A DNA stretch of 64,000 nucleotides from Acidobacteriota bacterium (GTDB taxonomy: Bacteria; Acidobacteriota; Blastocatellia; Chloracidobacteriales; Chloracidobacteriaceae): assembly GCA_016208495.1 (NCBI GenBank), contig JACQXX010000086.1:1-64000 (forward strand), in the 5' to 3' direction. Of the stretch, positions 19,434 to 28,901 are shown piece by piece. The notes beneath the pieces are model-generated. The model had not been told where the DNA came from, did no database searches, and was given only the letters and a program-made list of their open reading frames with translations. The position numbers were made by a program, and so were the translations under genes. Numbering within the stretch: the first letter of the stretch is position 1; every line of letters begins with the position of its first letter.

Positions 19434-19454
19434 ATGGGATTTTCAAAGTAAAAG

Positions 19455-19483
19455 AGCATACGGACCTGAGCCGAATCTGTCAA
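19455..19483 (-). promoter_or_regulatory. Sigma-70-type promoter of tRNA-Met
   Basis: On the minus strand TTGACA (19478-19483) and TATGCT (19455-19460) are separated by 17 bp, about 20 bp before the tRNA 5' end. Confidence 0.75.
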
Positions 19484-19634
19484 GCATCTGCTGAAGACCG
19501 ACGATAGTTGTGCTATGGTATCGGCGCTCAAACTGGCGTTCGCCCAGTTTTCAAAAGCTGAGTCGCTCGAAACCAGAGGTCGGCGGTCAGCTTTTCATTG
19601 AATCAAATCAGTTTTCAACCCAAAGGAGTGTGTT

Positions 19635-20786
19635 GTGGAAGCGGTACTGGCTCTTGAAGATGGTCGTGTATTTCGTGGGCGCGGTTTTGGCGCCGTTGGC
19701 GAAACCGCCGGGGAAGTGGTGTTTAACACATCAATGACAGGCTATCAGGAACTGCTGACAGATCCTTCATATGCAGGTCAGTTGGTTGTGATGACCTATC
19801 CACACATCGGCAATTACGGCATTAACCGGGAAGATATGGAATCGCGTCGCCCGTTTCTCCAGGCACTGATTGTGAAGGAACTTTCCCCAGTTGTGAGCAA
19901 CTGGCGGGCAACTGAAACCCTGGACGAATACCTGCGCCGGACGGGGATCCTCGGAATTGAAGGAATTGATACCCGGGCGCTGGTCCGACATCTGCGCGAA
20001 CGCGGCGCCATGCGCGGGGTGCTTTCCACCACCGAAACCAATGCCGAAACCCTGATCCAACGGGCGGTCAATTCGCCAGGGATGGTCGGTCGTGCCCTGG
20101 CGCGTGAAGTTTCCTGCACCACATCCTATGAGTGGAAAAGCACTCACCTCTTTGGTGAAGAGCCCCTTTTTCCAGCCCCAGACGGTGAACCCTTTCAGGT
20201 CGTGGCGTTTGACTTTGGCATCAAATTTAATATTTTGAGGCACTTAACGAAGATTGGATGTCGGGTGACGGTGGTTCCGGCGACCACCACCTTTGAAGAA
20301 GTCCAAAAACTGAACCCGGATGGTGTGTTTTTATCAAATGGACCTGGCGACCCGGAGCCGCTCCAGCAAATTGCGGCTGAAGTCCGAAAGCTGGCTGAAA
20401 CCTATCCAACTTTTGGCATTTGTTTGGGGCATCAGTTGCTGGCACTGGCGTTTGGCGCCAAAACCTACAAATTGAAATATGGCCATCGTGGCGGAAACCA
20501 TCCAGTGAAAAATTTGATCACCGGACGGGTTGAAATCACAGCCCAAAATCACGGGTTTGCGGTTGAACCCGAATCAATGCCCGCCGATTTTGAAACCACC
20601 CACATCAACCTCAACGACCAGACGCTGGAAGGCATGCGTCACCGCCACCTTCCGGTCTATAGCGTCCAATATCACCCCGAAGCTTCCCCCGGCCCGCATG
20701 ATGCCTCATATTTATTTGATGACTTTACCCGATTGATGCACCAGCACCGGGCATTGCGGACGTCAAACGTCGGATGCGAAGCCTAG
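19635..20786 (+). CDS. carA: Carbamoyl-phosphate synthase small (glutaminase) subunit
   Basis: CarA hydrolyses glutamine and channels ammonia to the large subunit CarB for carbamoyl phosphate, feeding pyrimidine and arginine synthesis. The N-terminal CPSase domain (1-150) has the signature [20 protein letters not shown]. The C-terminal class I amidotransferase has [16 protein letters not shown] with nucleophile C263, and QYHPEASPG with H347 and E349. The length (383) is normal. The start is a GTG preceded by AAAGGAG at 6 bp. carB is not adjacent; the next gene is the unrelated TIR-AAA gene. Confidence 0.95.
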   Translation: MEAVLALEDGRVFRGRGFGAVGETAGEVVFNTSMTGYQELLTDPSYAGQLVVMTYPHIGNYGINREDMESRRPFLQALIVKELSPVVSNWRATETLDEYLRRTGILGIEGIDTRALVRHLRERGAMRGVLSTTETNAETLIQRAVNSPGMVGRALAREVSCTTSYEWKSTHLFGEEPLFPAPDGEPFQVVAFDFGIKFNILRHLTKIGCRVTVVPATTTFEEVQKLNPDGVFLSNGPGDPEPLQQIAAEVRKLAETYPTFGICLGHQLLALAFGAKTYKLKYGHRGGNHPVKNLITGRVEITAQNHGFAVEPESMPADFETTHINLNDQTLEGMRHRHLPVYSVQYHPEASPGPHDASYLFDDFTRLMHQHRALRTSNVGCEA

Positions 20787-21065
20787 AAGACAGGGTTCGG
20801 GGTTCAGGGTTCGGGGTTCAGGGTTTGAAAAATATAGCCTTTCAGATAAATATTTCCTCGGCCTGTGCTCCATTGAAATCTCAGAAATTATTGAAGAATT
20901 TGATTTTATTTTCTGTGTATTTTTGTGTATTCCGTGGGTTCTTATTCTGACAATCTATAGATAACAGGTTTGCCACAATTTTGTCTCTTTCATCTTTATT
21001 TGTTTTTTCCTGAACCCCGAACCCTGAACCCTGAACCCTGAACCCTGAACCCTAAGCCCTAACCT
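20787..21065. repeat. TTCAGGG / CCCTGAA arrays before the TIR-AAA gene
   Basis: A TTCAGGG array (about 20790-20825) and an opposed CCCTGAA array (about 21010-21062) bracket roughly 180 bp of AT-rich unique sequence. The pair can fold back on itself. The second array runs to within a few bases of the TIR-AAA start codon. Confidence 0.8.
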
Positions 21066-22532
21066 ATGCACATTGCCATTCTTCACGAACGACAATCCCA
21101 GCCTGATGACTATGTGGCCCAGGTTTTGGAATCGGCGCTGACGGCCCAGGGCTGCCAGGTGTTTATTGACCGATCCCAGACCGATGGTGTCGAGTGGGTG
21201 CGTGAAATCAAAAATCAAGTCCGCATGGCTGATGTGGTGATTGTGTTGTTGTCGGGCACCTCAGTCAGCGGTGAAACCCTGGCCTATGAGATCCGAATTG
21301 CTTTTGAAACCGCCCAACAACAAGGAAAACCCAAAGTATTGCCCATTCGGCTCAATTTTCTTGACCCGTTACCCCGACCACTGACCGGCATTTTACCCGA
21401 GCCCATCGTTTTTTCCTGGATGAGCCCGCAAGACAACCTTTCACTGACCCAGGCGGTGCTTTCGATCTTGAACCCGGCTGGTCCGGCGGTGATCCCACCG
21501 GATATGACACCGCAACCGCTTGAACCCGTTGGCGGGGCGGTGCCGTTAAACTCAAAATACTACATTCTCCGCCGGGTGGACGAAGAATTCAGCACGGCCA
21601 TTTCACGCGGGGATAGCATTGTACTTGTGAAGGGAGCGCGCCAGATGGGCAAAACCTCACTTCTGGCACGTGGGCTGCAGCAGGCCCGTGAAGCTGGCGC
21701 CAGGGTGATTCTGACTGATTTTCAGAAGCTCAATGATGCCTACTTTGACTCAATCAATACCTTTTTTCTGATGCTGGCTGAAATGATTGTTGATCAACTC
21801 AACCTGGATGTCGAGCCGGAAAAGGTGTGGCATACCCGCCGTGGACCGAACATGAATTTCGAGCGGTTTTTACGGCGCGAAGTGCTCGGGCAACTCCAAA
21901 CCCATCTGGTGTGGGGGCTCGATGAAGTGGACCGACTCTTTAGCTGTGATTTTGGGAGCGAAGTCTTTGGGCTGTTTCGGTCATGGCACAACGAGCGGTC
22001 GCTTGACCCGACCGGCCCCTGGCAACAGCTCACGCTCGCGATTGCTTATGCCACCGAAGCACACCTGTTTATCACTGATCTGAATCAGTCTCCGTTTAAT
22101 GTCGGCACCCGGTTAACCCTTGAAGATTTTACCTTTGATCAGGTGAAAGAACTCAACCAGCGGTATGGCCACCCTCTCAAGGATGACGCCGAAGTTGCCC
22201 GGTACTTTCGGATGGTTGGCGGGCATCCGTATCTGGTCAGGCGCGGGTTGTACGAAATGGTGGTTCAATCCCTGAATTTGTCAGTGTTTGAAGCCCAGGC
22301 TGATCGCGATGAAGGATTGTTTGGAGATCACCTGCGGCGGTTGTTGATGTCTATTCTGCAAGACGATGCCTTGACCCAGGGCATGAAATCGGTTTTACAA
22401 GAAAAGGGCTGTCCGCATACCGAGAGTTTTTATCGGCTCCGGAGCGCTGGTGTGATCTTGGGCGATTCTGGCCGGGAAGTCCTGCCACGCTGCCAGTTGT
22501 ACTCGGTGTATCTCAAACGTCATCTGCTTTAA
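21066..22532 (+). CDS. TIR-domain protein fused to an AAA-like ATPase
   Basis: Residues 1-135 form a TIR-like domain. The start is [21 protein letters not shown], then a strand [22 protein letters not shown] and [10 protein letters not shown], where E75 sits where TIR NADases have the catalytic Glu. Residues 160-450 are a STAND-like AAA domain of the AAA_35 type, with Walker [12 protein letters not shown] (K196) and Walker [10 protein letters not shown] (D286, E287). [14 protein letters not shown] is the usual sensor/lid motif, and a winged-helix-like end follows. It is cytosolic with no signal peptide. Bacterial TIR-ATPase proteins often act as NAD-cleaving or signalling effectors in phage defence; that role here is inferred. 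It is 140 bp upstream of the AAA-WD40 gene. No Shine-Dalgarno sequence is seen. Confidence 0.8.
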   Translation: MHIAILHERQSQPDDYVAQVLESALTAQGCQVFIDRSQTDGVEWVREIKNQVRMADVVIVLLSGTSVSGETLAYEIRIAFETAQQQGKPKVLPIRLNFLDPLPRPLTGILPEPIVFSWMSPQDNLSLTQAVLSILNPAGPAVIPPDMTPQPLEPVGGAVPLNSKYYILRRVDEEFSTAISRGDSIVLVKGARQMGKTSLLARGLQQAREAGARVILTDFQKLNDAYFDSINTFFLMLAEMIVDQLNLDVEPEKVWHTRRGPNMNFERFLRREVLGQLQTHLVWGLDEVDRLFSCDFGSEVFGLFRSWHNERSLDPTGPWQQLTLAIAYATEAHLFITDLNQSPFNVGTRLTLEDFTFDQVKELNQRYGHPLKDDAEVARYFRMVGGHPYLVRRGLYEMVVQSLNLSVFEAQADRDEGLFGDHLRRLLMSILQDDALTQGMKSVLQEKGCPHTESFYRLRSAGVILGDSGREVLPRCQLYSVYLKRHLL

Positions 22533-22536
22533 ATCA

Positions 22537-22595
22537 GGGTTCCGGGTTCCGGGTTCCGGGTTCCGGGTTCCGGGTTCCGGGTTCCGGGTTCCGGG
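22537..22595. repeat. Eight-unit GGGTTCC heptamer array
   Basis: Eight perfect copies of GGGTTCC, one base away from the GGGTTCA unit used elsewhere, begin five bases after the TIR-AAA stop codon. A CCCCTGA-type tail follows before the AAA-WD40 start. Confidence 0.9.
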
Positions 22596-22671
22596 TTTTC
22601 GAATTTTGGTCCTTTATGTCTTTTCCCTAACCCCCAACCCCCAAATCCTGACCCCTGACCCCTATTTTTCT

Positions 22672-25600
22672 ATGAGCAGTTTTTACGTCACAGGTGGAAC
22701 GCTCCGGCGGGACGCTCCGTGCTACGTGCCACGTCAGGCGGATACCGACCTGCTCGCTGGATTGAGCGAAGGGAAGTTCTGTTATGTCTTGACGTCGCGG
22801 CAGATGGGGAAATCCTCGCTGATGGTGCGGACTGCCGTGCGGCTTCGCGAAGAAGGTGTGGCCGTCGCCGTCCTCGATTTGACGGCTATGGGGCAAAACC
22901 TGACCACTGAGCAATGGTATGACGGATTACTCACCCGTGTCGGGCAGCAGCTTGATCTGGAAGACGAGCTGGAAGAATTCTGGCTTGATCACGAACGATT
23001 GGGGCCGCTCCAACGCTGGATGCGGGCCATTCGGGAAGTCGTGCTTGAGAAAATCCGCCGCCAGGTGGTGATTTTCATTGATGAAATTGATGCCGTTCGG
23101 AGTCTTCCGTTTTCGACGGATGAATTCTTTGCTGCCCTGCGTGAGTTTTTTAACCGCCGAACCGAAGACCCTGAACTGACCCGCCTGACCTTTTGCCTGC
23201 TTGGCGTTGCCACGCCTTCCGACCTCATTCGCGATACTCGCACGACACCCTTCAATATTGGCCGGCGAATCGAACTGACTGACTTTACCGAAACCGAAGC
23301 GGCGGCACTGGCACGCGGGCTGGGGCGTGACGAACAACTGGGCCTGACCCTGCTCAACCGGATTTTGCACTGGACCAACGGGCATCCCTACCTGACTCAG
23401 CGGTTTTGTCAGGCCGTGGCTGAAAACCAGCAGATTCAAGATGCGCCCGCGATTGATCGGTTTTGCGAAGAATTGTTTTTAAGTTCACGGGCTCGCGAAC
23501 ACGATGACAACCTGCTGTTTGTCCGCGAACGGATTTTGCGGAGTGAAACTGATCTCGGCGGGTTGCTCGATTTTTATGCCCGCATTTGTTCACGGCAGGC
23601 AGTTCGTGACGACGACACCAACCCGCTGATCAATATTTTACGGCTGGCCGGCATTGTGCATGTCCGGGATGGACTGATTGTCGTTCGCAATCGGATCTAT
23701 GCTCATGTGTTTGATCAGGAATGGGTTACCTCACATATGCCGGATGCTGAAATCCGCCGGCAACGGGTAGCTTATCGGCGAGGGATGATCCGCACGACAC
23801 TGATTGCCGTGGTGATTTTGGCGGTGATGGCGGCCTTGCTGGTGATTGCAATCAAACAGCGCGACCGGGCCGAACAACAGGAACTCGGCAAACGGCGACT
23901 TCTCTATGCCGCCCAAATGAATCTGGCGCAACAGGCGTGGGAAGATGCCAACGTGGCCCAGGTGCTCGAACTTCTTGAAGCCTACCATCCAAAGCCGGGG
24001 CAGGAAGATTTTCGTGGGTTTGAGTGGTATTACCTGTGGCGGCTCTGCCACACCAATCTGATGACATTACCCCACAAGTCACTGGTCTATGCCGTGGCTT
24101 TTTCCCCGGATGGTCAATGGATTGCCACCGGGAACGCCGATAGCACCGTCAAGCTTTGGAATGCGACCAATGGTCAGGAAGTCGCCACACTCACCGGACA
24201 CGTTGGCTGGGTGTATTCAGTTTCTTTCTCTCCGGATAACCAGACTTTAGCCACAGCCGGAGAAGATGGAATCGTCAGGTTGTGGGATCTGCGCAGCCAG
24301 AAACTGGTTCACTCGTTAACCCGGCATACCGATGACGTCAATTCAGCCGTGTTTTCGCCCGATGGAAAATTACTCGCCACCGGCAGCGATGACCAGACAA
24401 TCAAGCTATGGAATACCGACACCTGGCAGGAAATAGCCACACTGACGGGTCATCTTGAGGGAATCAATCCGGTGGCTTTTTCACCGGACGGAAAAACGCT
24501 GGCCACTGGAAGTAAAGATACAACCGTGAAGTTGTGGGATGTGCAAACCCATCAAGAGCTGGCCAGCTTGCGTGGACATACCGACTGGGTGCGGTCACTG
24601 GCCTTTTCACCAGATGGAAAGTTACTGGCTACAGCGAGCATGGATAGTACCGTCAAGCTCTGGAACATCGAAAAACGCGAAGAATTCGCCACCTTGAAAG
24701 GCCACACCAGCCTGGTGCATTCCGTGGTTTTTTCTCCGGATGGCACCCGAATTGCCACGGGAAGCTGGGATAACACCGCCAAAATTTGGAATGTCGAAAC
24801 CCAGCAAGCCATCAGCACTTTAAAAGAGCATCTGGATCGGGTCTGGGCGGTCGCCTTTTCACCCGACGGCAAGCGGTTGGCCACGGGCAGCGAAGATCAC
24901 ACCGTGAAACTGTGGGATGTTGAAACCGAACAGGATTGGACTACGCTCAAAAAAGAGCCCGGACGGGTTACGTCACTGGCATTCTCCGGCGATGGAAAAA
25001 TATTGGCGGCGGGCACTGGCTATCAATTTCCAACTGGACGTCAGATTGTCACGGAAGAACCCGGCACGGTTTTCCTGTGGGATGTTCTTTCGCGGAGGGA
25101 GATTACCGCCTTGCACGGGTTCACCCATCCGGTCTGGGCCGTGGCCATTTCACCGGATAATCGTTTTTTGGCCACGGCGACGGGCGATGGTCACCGTTTT
25201 ATTACCCAGAGCAAACCTCAACGCGCATCTGATATCAACACGCTCAAGGTTTGGGATTTGGCAACCCAGCAGGAAGTTCCACTCTTTAAAGACCATCGGA
25301 TCCCAGTCTGGGCCGTGGCTTTCTCTCCGGATGGGCAGATGCTGGCGGTTGGCGGTGGTGGGAATGTGGTGATTGTGTATGACGTGGACACTGGTCAGCG
25401 ACTCTTTGAACTCAAAGGCCACACCAACGACATCAACTCCATTGCCTTTTCACCAGATGGGAAACGGTTAGCGACTGGGAGCGATGATCGGACCATTCGA
25501 CTTTGGGATATGCTCCGGGGCAGTGAACTCGCGTTGCTTGACGGGCATACCGGCCCGGTTGTGTCAGTTGCCTTTTCACGTGACAACCAGTTACTGGTTT

Positions 25601-25896
25601 CCGGCAGCCGGGATCGAACCGTTCGAGTATGGGATCTGGCCACCCGTCGGGAAACACTGACGTTACGTGGTCATCGAACCAACATCAGCTCCGTGCTTTT
25701 TTCGCCCGATGGAAACCGGATTGTGACCGGAAGCCAGGATGGAACCACCAAATTATGGGATCTTCAAACGGGTCAACAACTGGCGACTTTGAAAGGGCAT
25801 TCAAGCTGGGTCAATGCGGTTGTGTTTTCCCCGGATGGAAAAATTCTGGCTACCGGCAGCCAGGACAGCACGGTGAAGTTGTGGCAAACGGAATGA
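22672..25896 (+). CDS. AAA-like ATPase with transmembrane segment and 14 WD40 repeats
   Basis: Residues 1-340 are the same AAA_35-type ATPase seen in the upstream gene: FYVTGGTLRRDAPCYVPRQAD, Walker A-like TSRQMGKSSL (K47), Walker B VVIFIDEID (D137, E138) and GHPYLTQRFCQAV. A single membrane segment lies at about 372-394 (TTLIAVVILAVMAALLVIAI). A short helical part follows, then 14 WD40 repeats (about 465-1074) of the form FSPDGKLLATGSDDQTIKLWD. These would make two seven-bladed propellers. The repeats are very alike. The layout fits a membrane-tethered STAND-type receptor, with the WD40 part as sensor and the ATPase as switch. The start at 22672 is preferred because the upstream 66 bp in frame is repeat-like CCCCTGA sequence. 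No Shine-Dalgarno sequence is seen. Confidence 0.85.
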   Translation: MSSFYVTGGTLRRDAPCYVPRQADTDLLAGLSEGKFCYVLTSRQMGKSSLMVRTAVRLREEGVAVAVLDLTAMGQNLTTEQWYDGLLTRVGQQLDLEDELEEFWLDHERLGPLQRWMRAIREVVLEKIRRQVVIFIDEIDAVRSLPFSTDEFFAALREFFNRRTEDPELTRLTFCLLGVATPSDLIRDTRTTPFNIGRRIELTDFTETEAAALARGLGRDEQLGLTLLNRILHWTNGHPYLTQRFCQAVAENQQIQDAPAIDRFCEELFLSSRAREHDDNLLFVRERILRSETDLGGLLDFYARICSRQAVRDDDTNPLINILRLAGIVHVRDGLIVVRNRIYAHVFDQEWVTSHMPDAEIRRQRVAYRRGMIRTTLIAVVILAVMAALLVIAIKQRDRAEQQELGKRRLLYAAQMNLAQQAWEDANVAQVLELLEAYHPKPGQEDFRGFEWYYLWRLCHTNLMTLPHKSLVYAVAFSPDGQWIATGNADSTVKLWNATNGQEVATLTGHVGWVYSVSFSPDNQTLATAGEDGIVRLWDLRSQKLVHSLTRHTDDVNSAVFSPDGKLLATGSDDQTIKLWNTDTWQEIATLTGHLEGINPVAFSPDGKTLATGSKDTTVKLWDVQTHQELASLRGHTDWVRSLAFSPDGKLLATASMDSTVKLWNIEKREEFATLKGHTSLVHSVVFSPDGTRIATGSWDNTAKIWNVETQQAISTLKEHLDRVWAVAFSPDGKRLATGSEDHTVKLWDVETEQDWTTLKKEPGRVTSLAFSGDGKILAAGTGYQFPTGRQIVTEEPGTVFLWDVLSRREITALHGFTHPVWAVAISPDNRFLATATGDGHRFITQSKPQRASDINTLKVWDLATQQEVPLFKDHRIPVWAVAFSPDGQMLAVGGGGNVVIVYDVDTGQRLFELKGHTNDINSIAFSPDGKRLATGSDDRTIRLWDMLRGSELALLDGHTGPVVSVAFSRDNQLLVSGSRDRTVRVWDLATRRETLTLRGHRTNISSVLFSPDGNRIVTGSQDGTTKLWDLQTGQQLATLKGHSSWVNAVVFSPDGKILATGSQDSTVKLWQTE

Positions 25897-26172
25897 CAAG
25901 GGGACAGGGGGGACAAGGGGACAAGGGGACAAGGGGACAGGAGGATAAGGCATAAGCGACAGGATAAGGATTTCAGGCCCGGAGGGTCGTTGTGTAATAG
26001 CCGTGGTGCGAAGCCCACGGTGTGGATAAGATGATAAGGTAACGCCGCCTGTAGGGCCCTTCATGTTTTGGTGAAGGAAAAAATTCTCCACAAAAATTTT
26101 GGCTGCTGTCGATTTTCGAAAAGCCGGTTCGTCAATGCAATGATCAATCATTTCATTTGGAGGAAAACGAAC
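25897..26172. repeat. GGGGACAA array and family D element
   Basis: An 8-bp unit array (GGGGACAA, about 25900-25940) is followed by a family D copy (25951-26040). That copy holds the two hairpins GGCCC-GGA-GGGTC and CCGTGG..CCACGG and GATAAGG ends. The remaining part (26041-26172) is unique and leads to a GGAGG ribosome-binding site. Confidence 0.75.
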
Positions 26173-26601
26173 ATGGCTTCAATCAACTGGATTCGGGTGC
26201 TCCTTGGTGGACTGGCCGCCGGGTTTGTCATGAACTGCGGAGAATTTGTCCTCAATGCGGTGATCTTTGCCAAAGACATTGAAGAATCCAACCGCAAACT
26301 CAACCTTCCACCGCCCAGCGGAGATTTTATCGCCAAAGCTGTCATCCTGGTATTTCTGGTCGGCATTGTGGCGGTGCTGCTCTATGCGGCGATTCGTCCG
26401 CGCTTCGGAGCGGGTCCGAAAACAGCAATTCTCGCCGGGTTTATGGTCTGGTTTCTGGTGTTTGTGTATGGCAGCGTTTTAAACAACGCGATGGGAATTT
26501 TCCCGTTAAACCTGACTCTCATCGGACTGGCCTGGGCCCTGGTTGAAGCCCCGCTCGCCACACTCGTCGGCGCCTGGGTCTATCGGGAAGAGGCCGCATA
26601 A
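26173..26601 (+). CDS. Small four-helix membrane protein of unknown function
   Basis: This 142-residue inner-membrane protein has about four hydrophobic segments (7-28, 58-78, 87-107, 113-136). The first carries MNCGEFVLNAV and the loop after it has a KLNLPPP motif. I do not recognise the family. The ATG at 26173 is chosen because GGAGG lies 9 bp upstream, and the 35 extra codons of the open frame lack a ribosome-binding site. It sits between the AAA-WD40 gene and the Septu operon, which may be coincidence. The convergent end is followed by a hairpin CGCATCCT..AGGATGCG (26640-26670). Confidence 0.7.
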   Translation: MASINWIRVLLGGLAAGFVMNCGEFVLNAVIFAKDIEESNRKLNLPPPSGDFIAKAVILVFLVGIVAVLLYAAIRPRFGAGPKTAILAGFMVWFLVFVYGSVLNNAMGIFPLNLTLIGLAWALVEAPLATLVGAWVYREEAA

Positions 26602-26698
26602 ATCAATAGTCGAAATGGTGCTTTTCAATCAGAGGTTTTCGCATCCTGAACGGCTACTGTTTAGGATGCGAGAATTCAACGGTTATCTTTGAAAGGGA

Positions 26699-27457
26699 TC
26701 ACTCGTCATTTGCAGCAAGTTGGGCCAATGCAACTCGTGCAAAAGCCGCATGTTCGCTTTGATCTTCTGTGGATTGGTTAAGAAAAGTTTGTACTTCTGC
26801 ACTTATTGCAAGATCAGGGTGATTGACGTTTTTGAAAAGAAACTTCAACAAGGTTGATTGTTTTTCCCGTCTATCTCGAAGTGCTCTGCGATTTAAGCCC
26901 AAAACCTCAATCGTCGTTTGCCCTACAAGACTTCCATCCACTGCTTTAGCTTTACCCTCGATGGTAAATGTAATGTGTTCGGCTGGGTCCGTTTCAGCCG
27001 GATTGATCAATAATGGTTGTTCCTGGTCCAGGTTGTCTTTATGTGATTTGGCGCGGGTCTTTAGATCGCGAAGCGGAAAATAGATGCTTTTTTTCTGGTT
27101 ACATGTGTGACAGGCGTAAACCAGATTGGTCCATTCATACACCAGCCAATAATAGCCAGATTTTTCTATAGCGGTTTGTAGATCCTGACGGCACTCACTT
27201 TTTGGCCTGAAGTGCTCAATTTCTCCATCCTCACCAATTTTGGTTTCGCAGTAACAACACTTGTCGAATTGTGCCTTGATGAGTTCATTTTTTACCGTCG
27301 AATCACCATAGATGCTGCTATTGAAACGGAATTTTCTTAAACCAGTGAGGTAGTCGTGTGAAAAGCGACTAAACAGCCTGCAAAAGACAGCTTTTTTCTT
27401 TTTTCCTTTCGTGGTCAAAATCCTTGGAGTTTCAGTGGGTTTGTGAATGCGAATCAC
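26699..27457 (-). CDS. ptuB: Septu defence protein PtuB, HNH endonuclease
   Basis: This is an HNH nuclease of the type that pairs with PtuA in the Septu anti-phage system. The Zn/catalytic elements are CCYCE (C67-C70), GEIEHFRPKSE (E81, H82), WTNLVYACHTCNQKKS (N111, C116, C119, N120) and the downstream PLLINP typical of this group. The C-terminal part (VLGLNRRALRDRREK) is also family-like. It is thought to be held inactive by PtuA and to cut DNA on infection. The start codon overlaps the ptuA stop by 4 bp (ATGA), so the two are translationally coupled. The N-terminus is Lys-rich. No reverse transcriptase is nearby, so this is not a retron. Confidence 0.85.
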   Translation of the reverse strand: MIRIHKPTETPRILTTKGKKKKAVFCRLFSRFSHDYLTGLRKFRFNSSIYGDSTVKNELIKAQFDKCCYCETKIGEDGEIEHFRPKSECRQDLQTAIEKSGYYWLVYEWTNLVYACHTCNQKKSIYFPLRDLKTRAKSHKDNLDQEQPLLINPAETDPAEHITFTIEGKAKAVDGSLVGQTTIEVLGLNRRALRDRREKQSTLLKFLFKNVNHPDLAISAEVQTFLNQSTEDQSEHAAFARVALAQLAANDE

Positions 27458-28839
27458 TTTGGTTGAACCCCCCGTTGCTTTAATTCCTGGGCGGCGCGAC
27501 GGATCAAATCCATGGCTTCCAGTTCCTGGAGTGTTTCACCTGTCGGAAGTTCGCTGATTTTTTGTCGAATGGTTTTCAGTTCCGCTACTTCCGATTCTGA
27601 AAGGGACGGTTGTGACAGCAAAACTTCTCGACGGGCAAAGAGTTGATCCCAATCGGGAGGCCGGGCTGATTCAAGTTCAAACAAGTCACTGGTCAGGATT
27701 TGATCAACTCGCCATCCTCGGACAGCTTCGATGTCCTGCTCAATCACTACATGATCATCTTTCCGTTTGAGCACCACAATGTTTGCTTTCACGCTGACCG
27801 CCGCCTGCACAATCAACGGACTATGGGCTGTGACGATAAACTGAGTGTTTGGAAAGCGTTCGCTCAAATAGGTGATGATTTGGCGCTGCCATTTGGGATG
27901 CAGGTGGAGGTCTATTTCATCAACCAGCACCACCGCCGGTTCAGCCAGCGGATCAGGGCTGTCGGGATAGCGTTCAAACAAGCGCCGAGCCAGATCAACC
28001 ACCCAGGCAATCATGGTTCGGTGGCCAATCCCCAGACTTCGTACCGAAACCCAGCCATACGGCGTTTGGAATTCCACACGAGCATGCTCTTTGACTGACG
28101 TAAGTTGAGGAATCCGAATATCTTGAATATCTGGAAGAATGCTTTTTAATATCTTGATAACTTCATCAAACTGTTGTTCAAACTTACTGGCGACTTCAGG
28201 AGTTGAGGATTTAGCATTGAGTTGGGTTTTTAAAAGCCATTCTTCTGCATTGCCGAGCGCCGTGTCTTCATTAAAAAGCGTGTCCCAATTTCCAATATCC
28301 TCCTCTTTTTCAGTGACAGGGGTGGATTCCCGCATCCGACGCGAGGCGCCATAGCCATAACAAATCAGATTCTCCAAAGCACCAAACCCTAACAAAGGAG
28401 TTGGGTCAAATATAAAATTTATAACCTCATCTTCTTCATACTCTATGTTGAGATCGCCTCGGGCTATATTTCCAGATGAATCGTCTTTGAGTTTTGCGCC
28501 AAAGGAATTTTCCACCGAAAGCATCATTTTATTTTCGTTGTGGCGGCACACTGGTACCACATACTTGACCATGCTCTGGGCTTCAAAATACAGCTTTGGC
28601 AACCGCGCTGGTCCATATATTTCTCCAAACCATGTTTTTTCAACAGTCGGTTCCATTTTTGCTAGGCACTGCAACAAGGTTGTTTTCCCCACACCATTGT
28701 CGCCTAAAATCACGGTCCATTGAGCTGGACGACCATTCCCGTCTGATACATCAAGTTTTTGTCTAGGTCCGAAGCACCGCACATTCTCGACTTCCAATGA
28801 AAGAAAGTAGGCTGGTTGAGAAACAGATTGGTTATTCAT
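27454..28839 (-). CDS. ptuA: Septu defence protein PtuA, ABC-type ATPase
   Basis: This is an SMC/ABC-like cytosolic ATPase. Motifs are Walker A GDNGVGKTT (46-54), a signature-like SLGIGHRTM (268-276), Walker B VVLVDEID (303-310) with LHLHPKWQ behind it, and switch-His motif TAHSP (H339). The insert between Walker A and the signature is helical and charged. In Septu, PtuA forms the oligomeric core that controls PtuB. At 461 residues it is at the short end. No Shine-Dalgarno sequence is evident before the ATG. A type I two-gene order, ptuA then ptuB, is kept. Confidence 0.85.
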   Translation of the reverse strand: MNNQSVSQPAYFLSLEVENVRCFGPRQKLDVSDGNGRPAQWTVILGDNGVGKTTLLQCLAKMEPTVEKTWFGEIYGPARLPKLYFEAQSMVKYVVPVCRHNENKMMLSVENSFGAKLKDDSSGNIARGDLNIEYEEDEVINFIFDPTPLLGFGALENLICYGYGASRRMRESTPVTEKEEDIGNWDTLFNEDTALGNAEEWLLKTQLNAKSSTPEVASKFEQQFDEVIKILKSILPDIQDIRIPQLTSVKEHARVEFQTPYGWVSVRSLGIGHRTMIAWVVDLARRLFERYPDSPDPLAEPAVVLVDEIDLHLHPKWQRQIITYLSERFPNTQFIVTAHSPLIVQAAVSVKANIVVLKRKDDHVVIEQDIEAVRGWRVDQILTSDLFELESARPPDWDQLFARREVLLSQPSLSESEVAELKTIRQKISELPTGETLQELEAMDLIRRAAQELKQRGVQPK

Positions 28840-28901
28840 AGACTGAAGTTCTTTTAGATGGCTAAGGGAAGTGGTTATTTTTCAATAGACATTATCGGCG
28901 G

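Noticed and set aside
19294-19446. N-terminal extension of the propeller/GGDEF protein through tRNA-Met
   Set aside because: The extension translates the tRNA gene; a proper signal peptide starts at 19293.
22606-22671. Upstream start for the AAA-WD40 protein
   Set aside because: The extra 22 residues come from CCCCTGA-type repeat; the ATG at 22672 starts the conserved ATPase region.
26699-28839. Retron (Ec78-like) with PtuA/PtuB effectors
   Set aside because: No reverse transcriptase or msr/msd-like structure is visible next to the genes; plain Septu is enough.
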